Positions 7,580 to 14,690 of a stretch of 64,000 bases of DNA are shown here, one piece after another. The stretch comes from Cellulomonas wangsupingiae. GTDB taxonomy: Bacteria > Actinomycetota > Actinomycetes > Actinomycetales > Cellulomonadaceae. A program made the position numbers and the translations under genes. The notes below the pieces were generated by a model that was not told the origin of the DNA, made no database searches, and saw only the letters and a list, made by a program, of their open reading frames with translations. How positions within the stretch are numbered: position 1 is the first letter of the stretch; the number at the start of each line of letters is the position of its first letter. The stretch spans positions 2,542,001 through 2,606,000 of the forward strand of contig NZ_CP101989.1 in the NCBI RefSeq assembly GCF_024508275.1, written 5' to 3'.

Positions 7580-10255
7580 TCAGCCGGTGTTCTGCAGGCC
7601 CGCGGCGACGCCGTTGACGCTGAGCAGCAGCAGGCGGCGCAGCTCGTCCGCCGACTGGGGGTCCTCCCCCGTCCGCAGGCCGCGCAGCGCCCGCAGCTGC
7701 AGCAGCGACAGCGCGTCGACGTACGGGCTGCGCAGCTGCACGGCGCGGCCGAGGATCCGGCGGCGGGACAGCACGCCCGTGCTGCCCGTCGTCGCGAGCA
7801 CCCAGCGACGGGTCAGCGCCATCTCGTCGAGCACCATCCGGGCCAGGTCGTCGCGGTCGCCGAGCGCCAGGTACCGGGCGGCGATGCGCTCGTCCGTCTT
7901 GGCGAGCGACATCTCGACGTTGTCGATGATCGTCGCGAACAGCGGCCACTCGGCGTACGCCGCGCGCAGCTCGGCCTCGTCGCCGACGGCCGCCAGCGCA
8001 CTGCCCAGGCCGTACCACCCGGCCAGGTTGATGCGGGCCTGCGACCACGAGAACACCCACGGGATCGCCCGCAGGTCGTCCAGGGACGAGACGGACAGCC
8101 CGCGCCGCGCCGGGCGCGACCCGATCGGCAGCAGGCCGATCTCCTCGAGCGGCGTCACCTGCGCGAACCACGACGGGAACCCGTCGGCGCGCACGAGCGC
8201 GTGGAACCGTTCGCGCGACGACGCGTCGAGCCGGGCGGCGAGGTCGGCGAACCGCGCGGCCGCCTCGTCGTTGCGGCGCACGACGCTGGGTGCGTCGGCG
8301 AGCAGGGTCGCCGCCGTCACCTGCTCGATGTGCCGCGTCGCGATGTCCGGGTCGCCGTAGCGCGCGAAGATGACCTCGCCCTGCTCGGTGAGCTTGAACC
8401 GGCCGTCGACCGAGCCCGGGGGCTGCGCGAGCACCGCGCGGTTCGCGGGGCCGCCGCCGCGGCCCAGAGCGCCGCCACGGCCGTGGAAGAGCGTGAGCAC
8501 GATGTCGTTGCGCCGCGCCCACTCGGCGATCCGGCGCTGCGCGTCGTCGAGCGCGAGCGTCGCGGAGACCGGGCCGACGTCCTTGGAGGAGTCGGAGTAC
8601 CCGAGCATGACCTCGACGCGGCGGCCGTTCGCGGCCAGCCGCTCCTGCACGCGCGGGTGCGCGAGCGCCGCGTCGAGGATCTCGACGCTGTTCTGCAGGT
8701 CGGCGAACGTCTCGAACAGCGGGACCGCGTCGATGACGGGCGCGTGCTCCGTGCCGCCGAAGGCGAGCTCGGCGAGGCGGTAGACGGCGGGCAGGTGGTC
8801 GGCCGACTGCGTGAAGGACACGATGTAGCGGCGCGCCGCGTCGACCCCGAAGCGCCGCTGCACGGTGCCGAGCGCCCGGAACGTGTCGAGCACCTCGACG
8901 GTCATCGGCTGCAGGTCGCCGTCGATGCCGTGCTCCTCGATGTCCGCGAGCGCCGCGGCGTGGACCTGCGAGTGCTGGCGTACCTCGAGCTCCGCGAGGT
9001 GGAAGCCGAACGTCTGCACCTGCCAGATCAGGCGCTGCAGGTCGCCGTACGCGGCCCGCCGCGCGCCGGCCGCGACGAGGGACGCCTGCACCGTGCGCAG
9101 GTCCGACTCGAGCTCCTCGGCGGTGGCGTAGGCGAGGTCGGCGTCGCGCCGTCGCGTGGCCGCGATGCGCTCGATGACGCCCAGCAGGGCGCGCCGGTGC
9201 GGCTCGTTGGGCGCGTCGCCCGCGATGCGCGCGGTGATCGCGTCGGACAGCGAGCGCTGCCGCTGCCAGAGCGCCAGCAGCTCGGCGGACGCCGGGGTGC
9301 CGGAGCCGTCCAGCGTCAGGCCGTCGCTGGTGCGGCGCGCGGAGGCGAGCAGCGCGTCGAGCGCGTGCTCGGACGCGAGCACCGCGGCGGCGCGGGTGAC
9401 CTCGGCCGTGACGTTGGGGTTGCCGTCGCGGTCCCCGCCGATCCACGTGCCGAGGCGTGCGAAGGGCGCCACGACCGGGGCGGTGGTCCCGGCGGCGTCC
9501 TCCAGGAGCCAGTCGTCGAGGCGCCGGTAGACGGTCGGCAGCACGTCGGCGAGCGTCGAGTCGAAGATCGACAGGACGGTCGCGACCTCGTCGATCACCG
9601 TGGGCTTCTCGGCACGCAGCGGCGACGTGCGCCACAGCGTGTCGATCTCGGCGAGCAGGCGTCGCTCGTTCTCGGCGAGCGTCGTCCCGCCGATCTGCAG
9701 CGTGTCCCGTTCGGCGACCAGCTCGGCGACGCGCCGGATGGAGCGGGACACCGCGCGGCGACGCGCCTCGGTGGGGTGCGCCGTGAAGACCGGCCGGAAC
9801 TCCAGGCCGCGCAGCCGGGCGCGCGCCTCGTCCTCGCCGACCTCGGTGACGAGCTGCTGGTACGCGGCCGGCAGCGAGTCGTCGGGCGCCAGCTCGTGCG
9901 GCGCGAGCCGCGACTCGCGGTCGTGCAGCACCCGCACCCGGTGGTACTCCTCGGCCAGGTTGGCCAGGTGGAAGTAGCACGTGAAGGCGCGGGCCACCTG
10001 CTCGGCGCGCTCGTGGCTGAACCCGGCGACGAGTGCCTCCGCCTCGTCCAGCGCATGACCGTTGGGCTCGCTGTGCGAGGCGATCGCCAGCTCGCGCAGC
10101 CGCTCGACGTCGGCGAGCAGGTCGTCGCCCCCGGCCTCCCGCAGCACACGACCGAGCAGCTCGCCGAGGAGCCGGACGTCGTTGCGCAGGAGCTCCGGTA
10201 CCTCATGGCTGACGACGCCTCGAGGGACGTCCGGCCCGTTCTCCACTTCGTTCAC
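7580..10255 (-). CDS. ppc: phosphoenolpyruvate carboxylase
   Basis: Full-length (891 residues) enzyme that adds bicarbonate to phosphoenolpyruvate to form oxaloacetate, refilling the TCA cycle in the cytoplasm. Visible signatures: VFTAHPTEARRR with catalytic His160, GYSDSSKDVG, FHGRGGALGRGGGP and the LTEQGEVI motif, and the conserved C-terminal ending QNTG. The gene is monocistronic on the minus strand and faces the AAA ATPase gene. The GTG at 10255 has no ribosome site; TACCTT six bases upstream fits a leaderless mRNA. Another in-frame GTG at 10246 is possible. Regulation by acetyl-CoA or aspartate is known in the family but not readable here. Confidence 0.97.
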   Translation of the reverse strand: MNEVENGPDVPRGVVSHEVPELLRNDVRLLGELLGRVLREAGGDDLLADVERLRELAIASHSEPNGHALDEAEALVAGFSHERAEQVARAFTCYFHLANLAEEYHRVRVLHDRESRLAPHELAPDDSLPAAYQQLVTEVGEDEARARLRGLEFRPVFTAHPTEARRRAVSRSIRRVAELVAERDTLQIGGTTLAENERRLLAEIDTLWRTSPLRAEKPTVIDEVATVLSIFDSTLADVLPTVYRRLDDWLLEDAAGTTAPVVAPFARLGTWIGGDRDGNPNVTAEVTRAAAVLASEHALDALLASARRTSDGLTLDGSGTPASAELLALWQRQRSLSDAITARIAGDAPNEPHRRALLGVIERIAATRRRDADLAYATAEELESDLRTVQASLVAAGARRAAYGDLQRLIWQVQTFGFHLAELEVRQHSQVHAAALADIEEHGIDGDLQPMTVEVLDTFRALGTVQRRFGVDAARRYIVSFTQSADHLPAVYRLAELAFGGTEHAPVIDAVPLFETFADLQNSVEILDAALAHPRVQERLAANGRRVEVMLGYSDSSKDVGPVSATLALDDAQRRIAEWARRNDIVLTLFHGRGGALGRGGGPANRAVLAQPPGSVDGRFKLTEQGEVIFARYGDPDIATRHIEQVTAATLLADAPSVVRRNDEAAARFADLAARLDASSRERFHALVRADGFPSWFAQVTPLEEIGLLPIGSRPARRGLSVSSLDDLRAIPWVFSWSQARINLAGWYGLGSALAAVGDEAELRAAYAEWPLFATIIDNVEMSLAKTDERIAARYLALGDRDDLARMVLDEMALTRRWVLATTGSTGVLSRRRILGRAVQLRSPYVDALSLLQLRALRGLRTGEDPQSADELRRLLLLSVNGVAAGLQNTG

Positions 10256-10261
10256 GGGAGA

Positions 10262-10267
10262 AAGGTA
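10262..10267 (-). promoter_or_regulatory. -10 hexamer TACCTT, leaderless start of ppc
   Basis: On the minus strand TACCTT is followed by six bases and GTG at 10255. No Shine-Dalgarno sequence is present. Confidence 0.45.
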
Positions 10268-10362
10268 GATGACGTGGCGGGCAGGTGCCCCGGCCGCCCA
10301 GCCGGTGGGCGCCGCCGGACGTGCCCCGCAACGCGTCCGACGTCCCGTGGCATGCTGGGCGC

Positions 10363-10800
10363 GTGCCCCTGTTCCGTCGTCGGCCCGAGGTCTCCGCGGA
10401 CGTCCTCGTGGGCTTCTGCGCGGCCGAGGCGCCGGCGATGCAGCGCTCCCTCCTCGCGGCGCTGGGGCTCGGCGAGCACCCCGCCCCGACCGTCGTCCCG
10501 GCCCGGCTGCAGGTCGACCGGGGCGCCGACGACCGTCTCGTCCTCGTCTGGCGCAACGTCATCGTGGGCTTCGTCCCCGCGCACGCGGCGCCGGACCTCG
10601 CCGTCCGGCTCGACGCCGCGGGGGACGCGACGCTCATGGTCCGCGGTGCGGTGCACCGCGCGGACGGGACGTGGCGGGTGTGGGTGGGCGACGTCCCGCC
10701 GGACGGGTTCCCGCCGGTGCCCGAGGGGCTCGACACGCTGCCGCCCCCGGAGCCCTCGATCCTCGGCGTCCCGCTGCGCCGGCTGGACGGCCACGCCTGA
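10363..10800 (+). CDS. hypothetical protein, possible HIRAN-like fold
   Basis: Soluble protein of 145 residues that I do not recognise with confidence. Its central part, VWRNVIVGFVPAHAAPDL then RADGTWRVWVGD, resembles the strand pattern of HIRAN-type small DNA-binding domains in actinobacterial proteins; this is a weak, by-eye resemblance. The C-terminus is Pro-rich. The GTG start at 10363 follows CATGCT (10351-10356) by six bases with no ribosome site, as in a leaderless mRNA; in-frame extension upstream would overlap the ppc promoter. The MarR gene follows after 32 bases with its own signals. Confidence 0.6.
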   Translation: MPLFRRRPEVSADVLVGFCAAEAPAMQRSLLAALGLGEHPAPTVVPARLQVDRGADDRLVLVWRNVIVGFVPAHAAPDLAVRLDAAGDATLMVRGAVHRADGTWRVWVGDVPPDGFPPVPEGLDTLPPPEPSILGVPLRRLDGHA

Positions 10801-10832
10801 TTGTCGCGTCAACCTCGTGACAGGATGGGGCC

Positions 10833-11345
10833 GTGACCTCCGAGACCCCCTGGCTCACTCCGGCCGAGCTGCGCGCGTGGCTCGGCCTCGTCACCGTCGC
10901 CGAGCTGCTGCCGGCCCGGCTCGACTCCCAGCTGCAGCGCGACGCCGGCCTGACGCACTTCGAGTACCAGGTCCTGGCCATGCTGTCCGAGGCGCGGGAC
11001 CGGACGCTGCGCATGTCGGCCCTCGCGCAGCGCACCAACGCGACGCTCCCCCGCCTGTCGCACGTCGTGCGCCGCCTCGAGGAGCGGGGCCTCGTGGAGC
11101 GCGCGCCCTGCGCGCAGGACCGCCGGGCCACCAACGCCCACCTCACGGACGCCGGGTGGGACCTCGTCGTGCGGACGGCGCCCGGGCACGTGGCGGCGGC
11201 GCGCGCGCTCGTCGTCGACGCGCTGAGCGCCGAGCAGGTCGCCCAGCTGGAGGAGCTGACGCGCACGATGCTCCTGCGCCTGGACCCCGACGGGCGCCTG
11301 ACACCGCCGCTCGACGAGGTGGGTGCTCCCGAGCCAGGGCGCTAG
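10833..11345 (+). CDS. MarR-family transcriptional regulator
   Basis: DNA-binding protein of 170 residues. The winged helix is at about 45-110: FEYQVLAMLSEA, the recognition region ATLPRLSHVVRRLEERGLVE, and the wing AQDRRATNAHLTDAGW, all standard for MarR. Flanking helices would form the dimer. The family represses efflux, aromatic-compound or stress genes and releases DNA on binding small acids or on oxidation; the target here is unknown, and no efflux pump is adjacent. GTG 10833 follows CAGGAT by six bases. The stop codon TAG overlaps a TAGCGT hexamer (11343-11348) that could be the promoter of the next small gene. Confidence 0.88.
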   Translation: MTSETPWLTPAELRAWLGLVTVAELLPARLDSQLQRDAGLTHFEYQVLAMLSEARDRTLRMSALAQRTNATLPRLSHVVRRLEERGLVERAPCAQDRRATNAHLTDAGWDLVVRTAPGHVAAARALVVDALSAEQVAQLEELTRTMLLRLDPDGRLTPPLDEVGAPEPGR

Positions 11346-11400
11346 CGTGGACGGGTCGTCCCGGGAGCGCCCCGCACGACCGGCGCCGGACGGGGCCGCC

Positions 11401-11670
11401 ATGACGAGCCAGGACGCCGCGGACGCCCGGGACGTCGTCGGGGTCCTGCGGCGCTGGGAGGACTCCGGGGCGGTGTGGCGCGTCCTGGGCGCGGACGGGG
11501 AGCGCCTCGTCGTCGGGCTGTGGACCTGCACGGGCGGCGAGGTCGTGGAGCGGGTCGAGTCGGACGACCCCGCGCTGGCGCGGTTCGTGGCCGGACGCGC
11601 GAGCAGCGAGGAGCCGGTCCCGGACGTCGGGCCGGGCACCGCGGCAGCCCGGCCCGACGCCCCCCGCTGA
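11401..11670 (+). CDS. small hypothetical protein
   Basis: Acidic protein of 89 residues with no signal peptide or membrane segment. It reads as one small beta-rich domain (VWRVLGADGERLVVGLWTC, then VERVESDDPALARFV) followed by a disordered Pro/Ala tail. I do not recognise it. The ATG at 11401 lacks a strong ribosome site. It follows the MarR gene by 55 bases on the same strand and may be under its control or simply share the transcript; codon use is normal for this genome, which supports it being a real gene. Confidence 0.55.
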   Translation: MTSQDAADARDVVGVLRRWEDSGAVWRVLGADGERLVVGLWTCTGGEVVERVESDDPALARFVAGRASSEEPVPDVGPGTAAARPDAPR

Positions 11671-11676
11671 CGCGTG

Positions 11677-11710
11677 CGCCGACGCGGGGCAGCGGTGCCC
11701 CGCGTCGGCG
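11677..11710. terminator. 15-bp perfect hairpin between convergent genes
   Basis: 11677-11691 pairs without mismatch with 11696-11710, four-base loop. It lies between the stop codons at 11670 (+) and 11725 (-) and can end both transcripts. Confidence 0.8.
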
Positions 11711-11724
11711 ACGTGCTCGGGCCG

Positions 11725-13305
11725 TCAGCCGGCGTACGTCTCGAGCTCCGCGACGCGCGGCGTCCCGGACGAGCCGAGGATCTCGAAGTTGAGCTTCCGC
11801 AACGACGTCGCGGCGAAGCGGATCGTCCCCGCCCCGGTCCCCGTGGCGAGCACCGCCCCGGTGTCGTTGTTCACGACGCGCCACGAGCCGATGGCCCCGG
11901 CCGAGCCGGACGCCTCACGCACGACGACCCGTCCGACCGTCGTGGCCGACTCCCACTTCACCGAGATGCGGCCTGTCGAGCCGCTCGGCTGCCACCAGGT
12001 GCTCGTCGAGCCGTCGATCGCGTTCCCGTAGCTCGTGCCGCCGCCCTTGCCGGAGCCGTCGGCCCCGGCGCCGATGCTGAGGTTCTGGCCGGTGGGCGAC
12101 GACGTGGGCGCCGGGGACGGCGTGGGGCTCGCCGTCGGGCCGACGGTGGGGCCGGGCGTGGGGCTCGCCGTCGGGCCGGCCGTCGGCGTCGGGGTCTGCG
12201 GTGAGCAGGACCCGTCGGAGACCCGGTTGCCCGTGTTCGCCCCGGCGGTCGCCCGCACGAGCGCCGGCACGCAGCTCGCACCGTCGAGCGTGTAGCCGTA
12301 CGGGATCGAGACCGTCGTCGTGGACGTCGGGTTCGGTCCCGCCGGGCGGGTGTCCTCGCCCGCGGCCGACCACGTGACGCCGTCGAAGACGTTGCCGGAG
12401 ACCTGCCAGTACCCGGGCAGGTCGGTGTAGAACGTGCCGAGGACGTCCTTCGAGTCCTCGAAGTAGTTGTTGTCGACCTTGGCCCTGCCGCCCGCACGCA
12501 CGTTGATCCCGGACTCCTTGATGCCCAGGTAGTGGTTGTTGTAGACGTGCGCGGTCGCGCCGCGCAGCAGGGGTGCGCGGGAGTCGAGGTTCTGGAAGAG
12601 GTTGTGGTGGTAGGTCACCGGACCGTTGGCCAGGTCGCTGTCGCTCGACCCGACGAGGCCGCCGCGGCCGGAGTTGCGCAGGATGCTGTAGGACAGCGTC
12701 ACGTACCTCGTGCCGGCCTTCATGTCGAACAGGCCGTCGTAGCCCTCGGACTCGCCGCCGGACGCCTCGAGCGTCACGTGGTCCACCCACACGTTGCTCA
12801 CACCGCTCTCCATGCCGATGGCGTCGCCGCCGTTCGACGTGGGCGAGCCCGACTTCTTGACGTTCCTGACCGTCACGTTCTGGATGATGACGTTCTGCGC
12901 GTCGCGCAGGTGGATCCCCACCTGGTCGAACACGGCACCGCTGCCGACGCCGACGATCGTGACGTTGCTGATCTCCTTCAGCTCGACGACACCGGCCGCG
13001 GTGCTGCAGCTGTCGCCCGACACCTTCGCGGTGTTGCCGTGGTCGATCGTGCCGGACACCTCGATGACGATCGGCGTGGCGGCGCTCGCGCGGCTGCACA
13101 GCGCCTGGTGGATCGCGGTGCCCGTGGTCGCGCGGACCGTCTGGCCGCCCGCGCCGCCGGTGGTGCCGCCGTTCTGGGACGCGAAGCCGTTCGCGCTGCC
13201 GGTGGCCGCCTGCGCCGGCAGTGCCGCGGCCTGCACGCCGATCACGGCTGCCAGGGCCGCAGCCGCCCCCGTCGCCAGGGCTCGTGCTGCCAGTGGTCGT
13301 CTCAT
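11725..13305 (-). CDS. secreted pectate lyase (PL1) with C-terminal carbohydrate-binding domain
   Basis: Secreted protein of 526 residues that should cut de-esterified pectin. Residues 1-33 are a Sec signal peptide ending AQA. The PL1 beta-helix covers about 40-368 with VWVDH (172-176), YDGLFDMKAGTRYVTLSYS, GSSDSD, TYHHN and RAPLLR (243-248, catalytic Arg243). Residues 370-406 are a Pro/Thr/Ser linker of the type that joins catalytic and binding modules in secreted actinobacterial hydrolases. Residues 407-526 form an F5/8-type-C-like (CBM32-like) domain beginning NLSIGAGADGS and containing STSTWWQPSG. ATG 13305 follows GAGGAAGAGG. A promoter and perfect palindromic operator lie upstream. The core differs from the other pectate lyase in this window, so they are not recent duplicates. 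Confidence 0.93.
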   Translation of the reverse strand: MRRPLAARALATGAAAALAAVIGVQAAALPAQAATGSANGFASQNGGTTGGAGGQTVRATTGTAIHQALCSRASAATPIVIEVSGTIDHGNTAKVSGDSCSTAAGVVELKEISNVTIVGVGSGAVFDQVGIHLRDAQNVIIQNVTVRNVKKSGSPTSNGGDAIGMESGVSNVWVDHVTLEASGGESEGYDGLFDMKAGTRYVTLSYSILRNSGRGGLVGSSDSDLANGPVTYHHNLFQNLDSRAPLLRGATAHVYNNHYLGIKESGINVRAGGRAKVDNNYFEDSKDVLGTFYTDLPGYWQVSGNVFDGVTWSAAGEDTRPAGPNPTSTTTVSIPYGYTLDGASCVPALVRATAGANTGNRVSDGSCSPQTPTPTAGPTASPTPGPTVGPTASPTPSPAPTSSPTGQNLSIGAGADGSGKGGGTSYGNAIDGSTSTWWQPSGSTGRISVKWESATTVGRVVVREASGSAGAIGSWRVVNNDTGAVLATGTGAGTIRFAATSLRKLNFEILGSSGTPRVAELETYAG

Positions 13306-13410
13306 GGTCGCCTCTTCCTCGTCGTCGTCGACGCGTCGTCGCGGCCGGCGCCCCGGGGCGCGGACCGACCTGTGCCGGCAGGTCCGCGGCGTGGACGCGC
13401 CGCGGGCCGG

Positions 13411-13428
13411 TGAGAAACCGGTTTCTCA
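13411..13428. promoter_or_regulatory. perfect LacI-type operator, pectate lyase 2
   Basis: TGAGAAACCGGTTTCTCA, an 18-base palindrome without mismatch and with a central CG. It begins at the base following the -10 hexamer in the direction of transcription, so a bound repressor would block initiation. Its halves match the element at 610-627. Confidence 0.75.
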
Positions 13429-13458
13429 AACGTAGGCGAACGCTTTCCCGGCCGACAA
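13429..13458 (-). promoter_or_regulatory. promoter of pectate lyase 2, with a second half-operator in the spacer
   Basis: On the minus strand TTGTCG (13458-13453), 18 bases, TACGTT (13434-13429). The spacer contains GGGAAAGCGTTCGCC, whose first half matches the operator half-site GGGAAA seen at 611, so it may be a weak second operator. Confidence 0.6.
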
Positions 13459-13548
13459 GGGCGCGCAGCGCTGCGAATGCTATAGCCGTGCGGCGCCGGT
13501 CGCTTCGGGGCCCTCGCCACTTCCGTCCGCTGCGGGCACACTGTCGGG

Positions 13549-13839
13549 ATGGCCGAGCTGACGCTGTGCTGCCTGCTGTGGGCCACCCCGGGCCAGGAGG
13601 CCGCCATGACGCGGTACGAGGACGCGGTCCTCGAGCTCGTGGCGGACCACGGCGCCCAGGTCCTGCACCGCGTCGTGGGCGACGGCGCCGACGGGCACCC
13701 GCACGAGGTGCAGGTCTACCGGTTCCCCGACCGCGCCGCGATGGACGCGTACGTGGCGGACCCCCGGCGGGCGCGGCTGGCGGCCGACCGCGAACGTGTC
13801 GTCGCGCGCACGGAGCTCTTCCCGGTCGAGGTGCGCTGA
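13549..13839 (+). CDS. small dimeric alpha/beta-barrel (DUF1330-like) protein
   Basis: Protein of 96 residues with the beta-alpha-beta pattern of small Dabb/ABM-type proteins: LCCLLWATPGQEAAMTRYED, then HEVQVYRFPDRAAMDAYVAD. Related proteins are monooxygenase-like or of unknown function, and nothing here fixes an activity; the DUF1330 assignment is tentative. ATG 13549 has no ribosome site but follows CACACT (13537-13542) by six bases. It converges on the lipoprotein gene with 25 bases between stop codons. Confidence 0.65.
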   Translation: MAELTLCCLLWATPGQEAAMTRYEDAVLELVADHGAQVLHRVVGDGADGHPHEVQVYRFPDRAAMDAYVADPRRARLAADRERVVARTELFPVEVR

Positions 13840-13864
13840 CGGGGACGGTCCCGGCCGGCGCCGC

Positions 13865-14278
13865 TCAGCAGTCCACGTCGGCGACGAGCTCGCGCAGCGC
13901 GTCCCGGACGGCGGCTGCGTCGGTGCGCAGCGCGTCGACGGCCTCGCCGACCGTCTCGTCGCCGCGCAGCCCGCTGACGTCGTCGTCCAACCGGTCCCAC
14001 GCCTCCTCGACGTCGCGGGCACGGGCCTCCACGACGTCCTCGGCGGCGTCGTCCAGCGCGTCCTGCGCGTCGTCGACCCGCTGCCGCGCGTCCCGGAGCT
14101 CGTCCACCGTGGCCTCGGGCGACAGCGCGTCCTCGAAGTCCGACAACGCCTTCTCCAGGTCGTCCGCGGCGTCGCACGCGCGCGTCGAGCTCGCCTCGGT
14201 CGAGTCGTCGGAGCAGCCGGCCGCGGCCAGCAGCACGGCCAGGACTGCCGTCACCCGGACCCCCCTGCTGCGACGCAT
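13865..14278 (-). CDS. small predicted lipoprotein, acidic and helical
   Basis: Protein of 137 residues. A short signal peptide ends in the lipobox LAAAGC, so the mature protein would be lipid-anchored on the outer face of the membrane. The remainder is strongly acidic and mostly helical with heptad-like Asp, Ala and Val spacing (DDAQDALDDAAEDVVEA), with Cys near both ends of the mature chain. I do not recognise a family. The ATG at 14278 has GAGAGG upstream; an in-frame GTG at 14293 is less likely. It faces the DUF1330-like gene and is divergent from the next small gene. Confidence 0.72.
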   Translation of the reverse strand: MRRSRGVRVTAVLAVLLAAAGCSDDSTEASSTRACDAADDLEKALSDFEDALSPEATVDELRDARQRVDDAQDALDDAAEDVVEARARDVEEAWDRLDDDVSGLRGDETVGEAVDALRTDAAAVRDALRELVADVDC

Positions 14279-14456
14279 GGCCCCACCTCTCACGAGTCGA
14301 TCCCTGCCCTGCCGAGCCTGCGGTGCGTCCGGCCGCGGCGCCTCACCCCCCGCGCATGAGCGCGCGGCGCGCGCGGGCTGTCACCCGGTGCGGATGAGGC
14401 CCGGCCCGCGGCGCCCTGGCAGGGTCGACCCAGGCCCGTCGGAAGTGGGGTACCCG

Positions 14457-14678
14457 ATGCTGTACCACATCCGCGTCGTCGCTCCCGTGCACGACCTGTC
14501 CTCGCTGGCGGACTACGCCGACGTGGTCGCGACCCCGACGGAGGACGGCGCCCTGCTGTCCTGCCGCGTGCCGGACGCGGCGGCGCTCGCCGGACTCATC
14601 GCGCTCCTGACGGACCTGGGCGTGCCGATCACCGAGATGTACGCCCTGGAGGACACCGGCGGCACCGCGCGCGGCTGA
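14457..14678 (+). CDS. small conserved-looking protein of unknown function
   Basis: Protein of 73 residues starting at ATG 14457 with GGAAG about ten bases upstream. The sequence has a compact beta-alpha-beta look: MLYHIRVVAPVHDL, then ALLSCRVPDAAALAGLIALL and GVPITEMYALED. The pattern recalls the small regulatory tail domains found after some ABC ATPases, or ACT-like folds, but no assignment is justified. It converges with the LuxR-type gene, with only 12 bases between the two stop codons. Confidence 0.6.
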   Translation: MLYHIRVVAPVHDLSSLADYADVVATPTEDGALLSCRVPDAAALAGLIALLTDLGVPITEMYALEDTGGTARG

Positions 14679-14690
14679 CCCCCCGGACGG

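Noticed and set aside
8201..11404. Open frame of 1067 codons opposite ppc and through the next two genes
   Set aside because: It is a shadow of PEP carboxylase and overlaps the MarR gene in another frame.
652..13305. The two pectate lyases as a recent duplication
   Set aside because: Their catalytic domains differ throughout, and their accessory domains are unrelated; only the promoter-operator region is shared.
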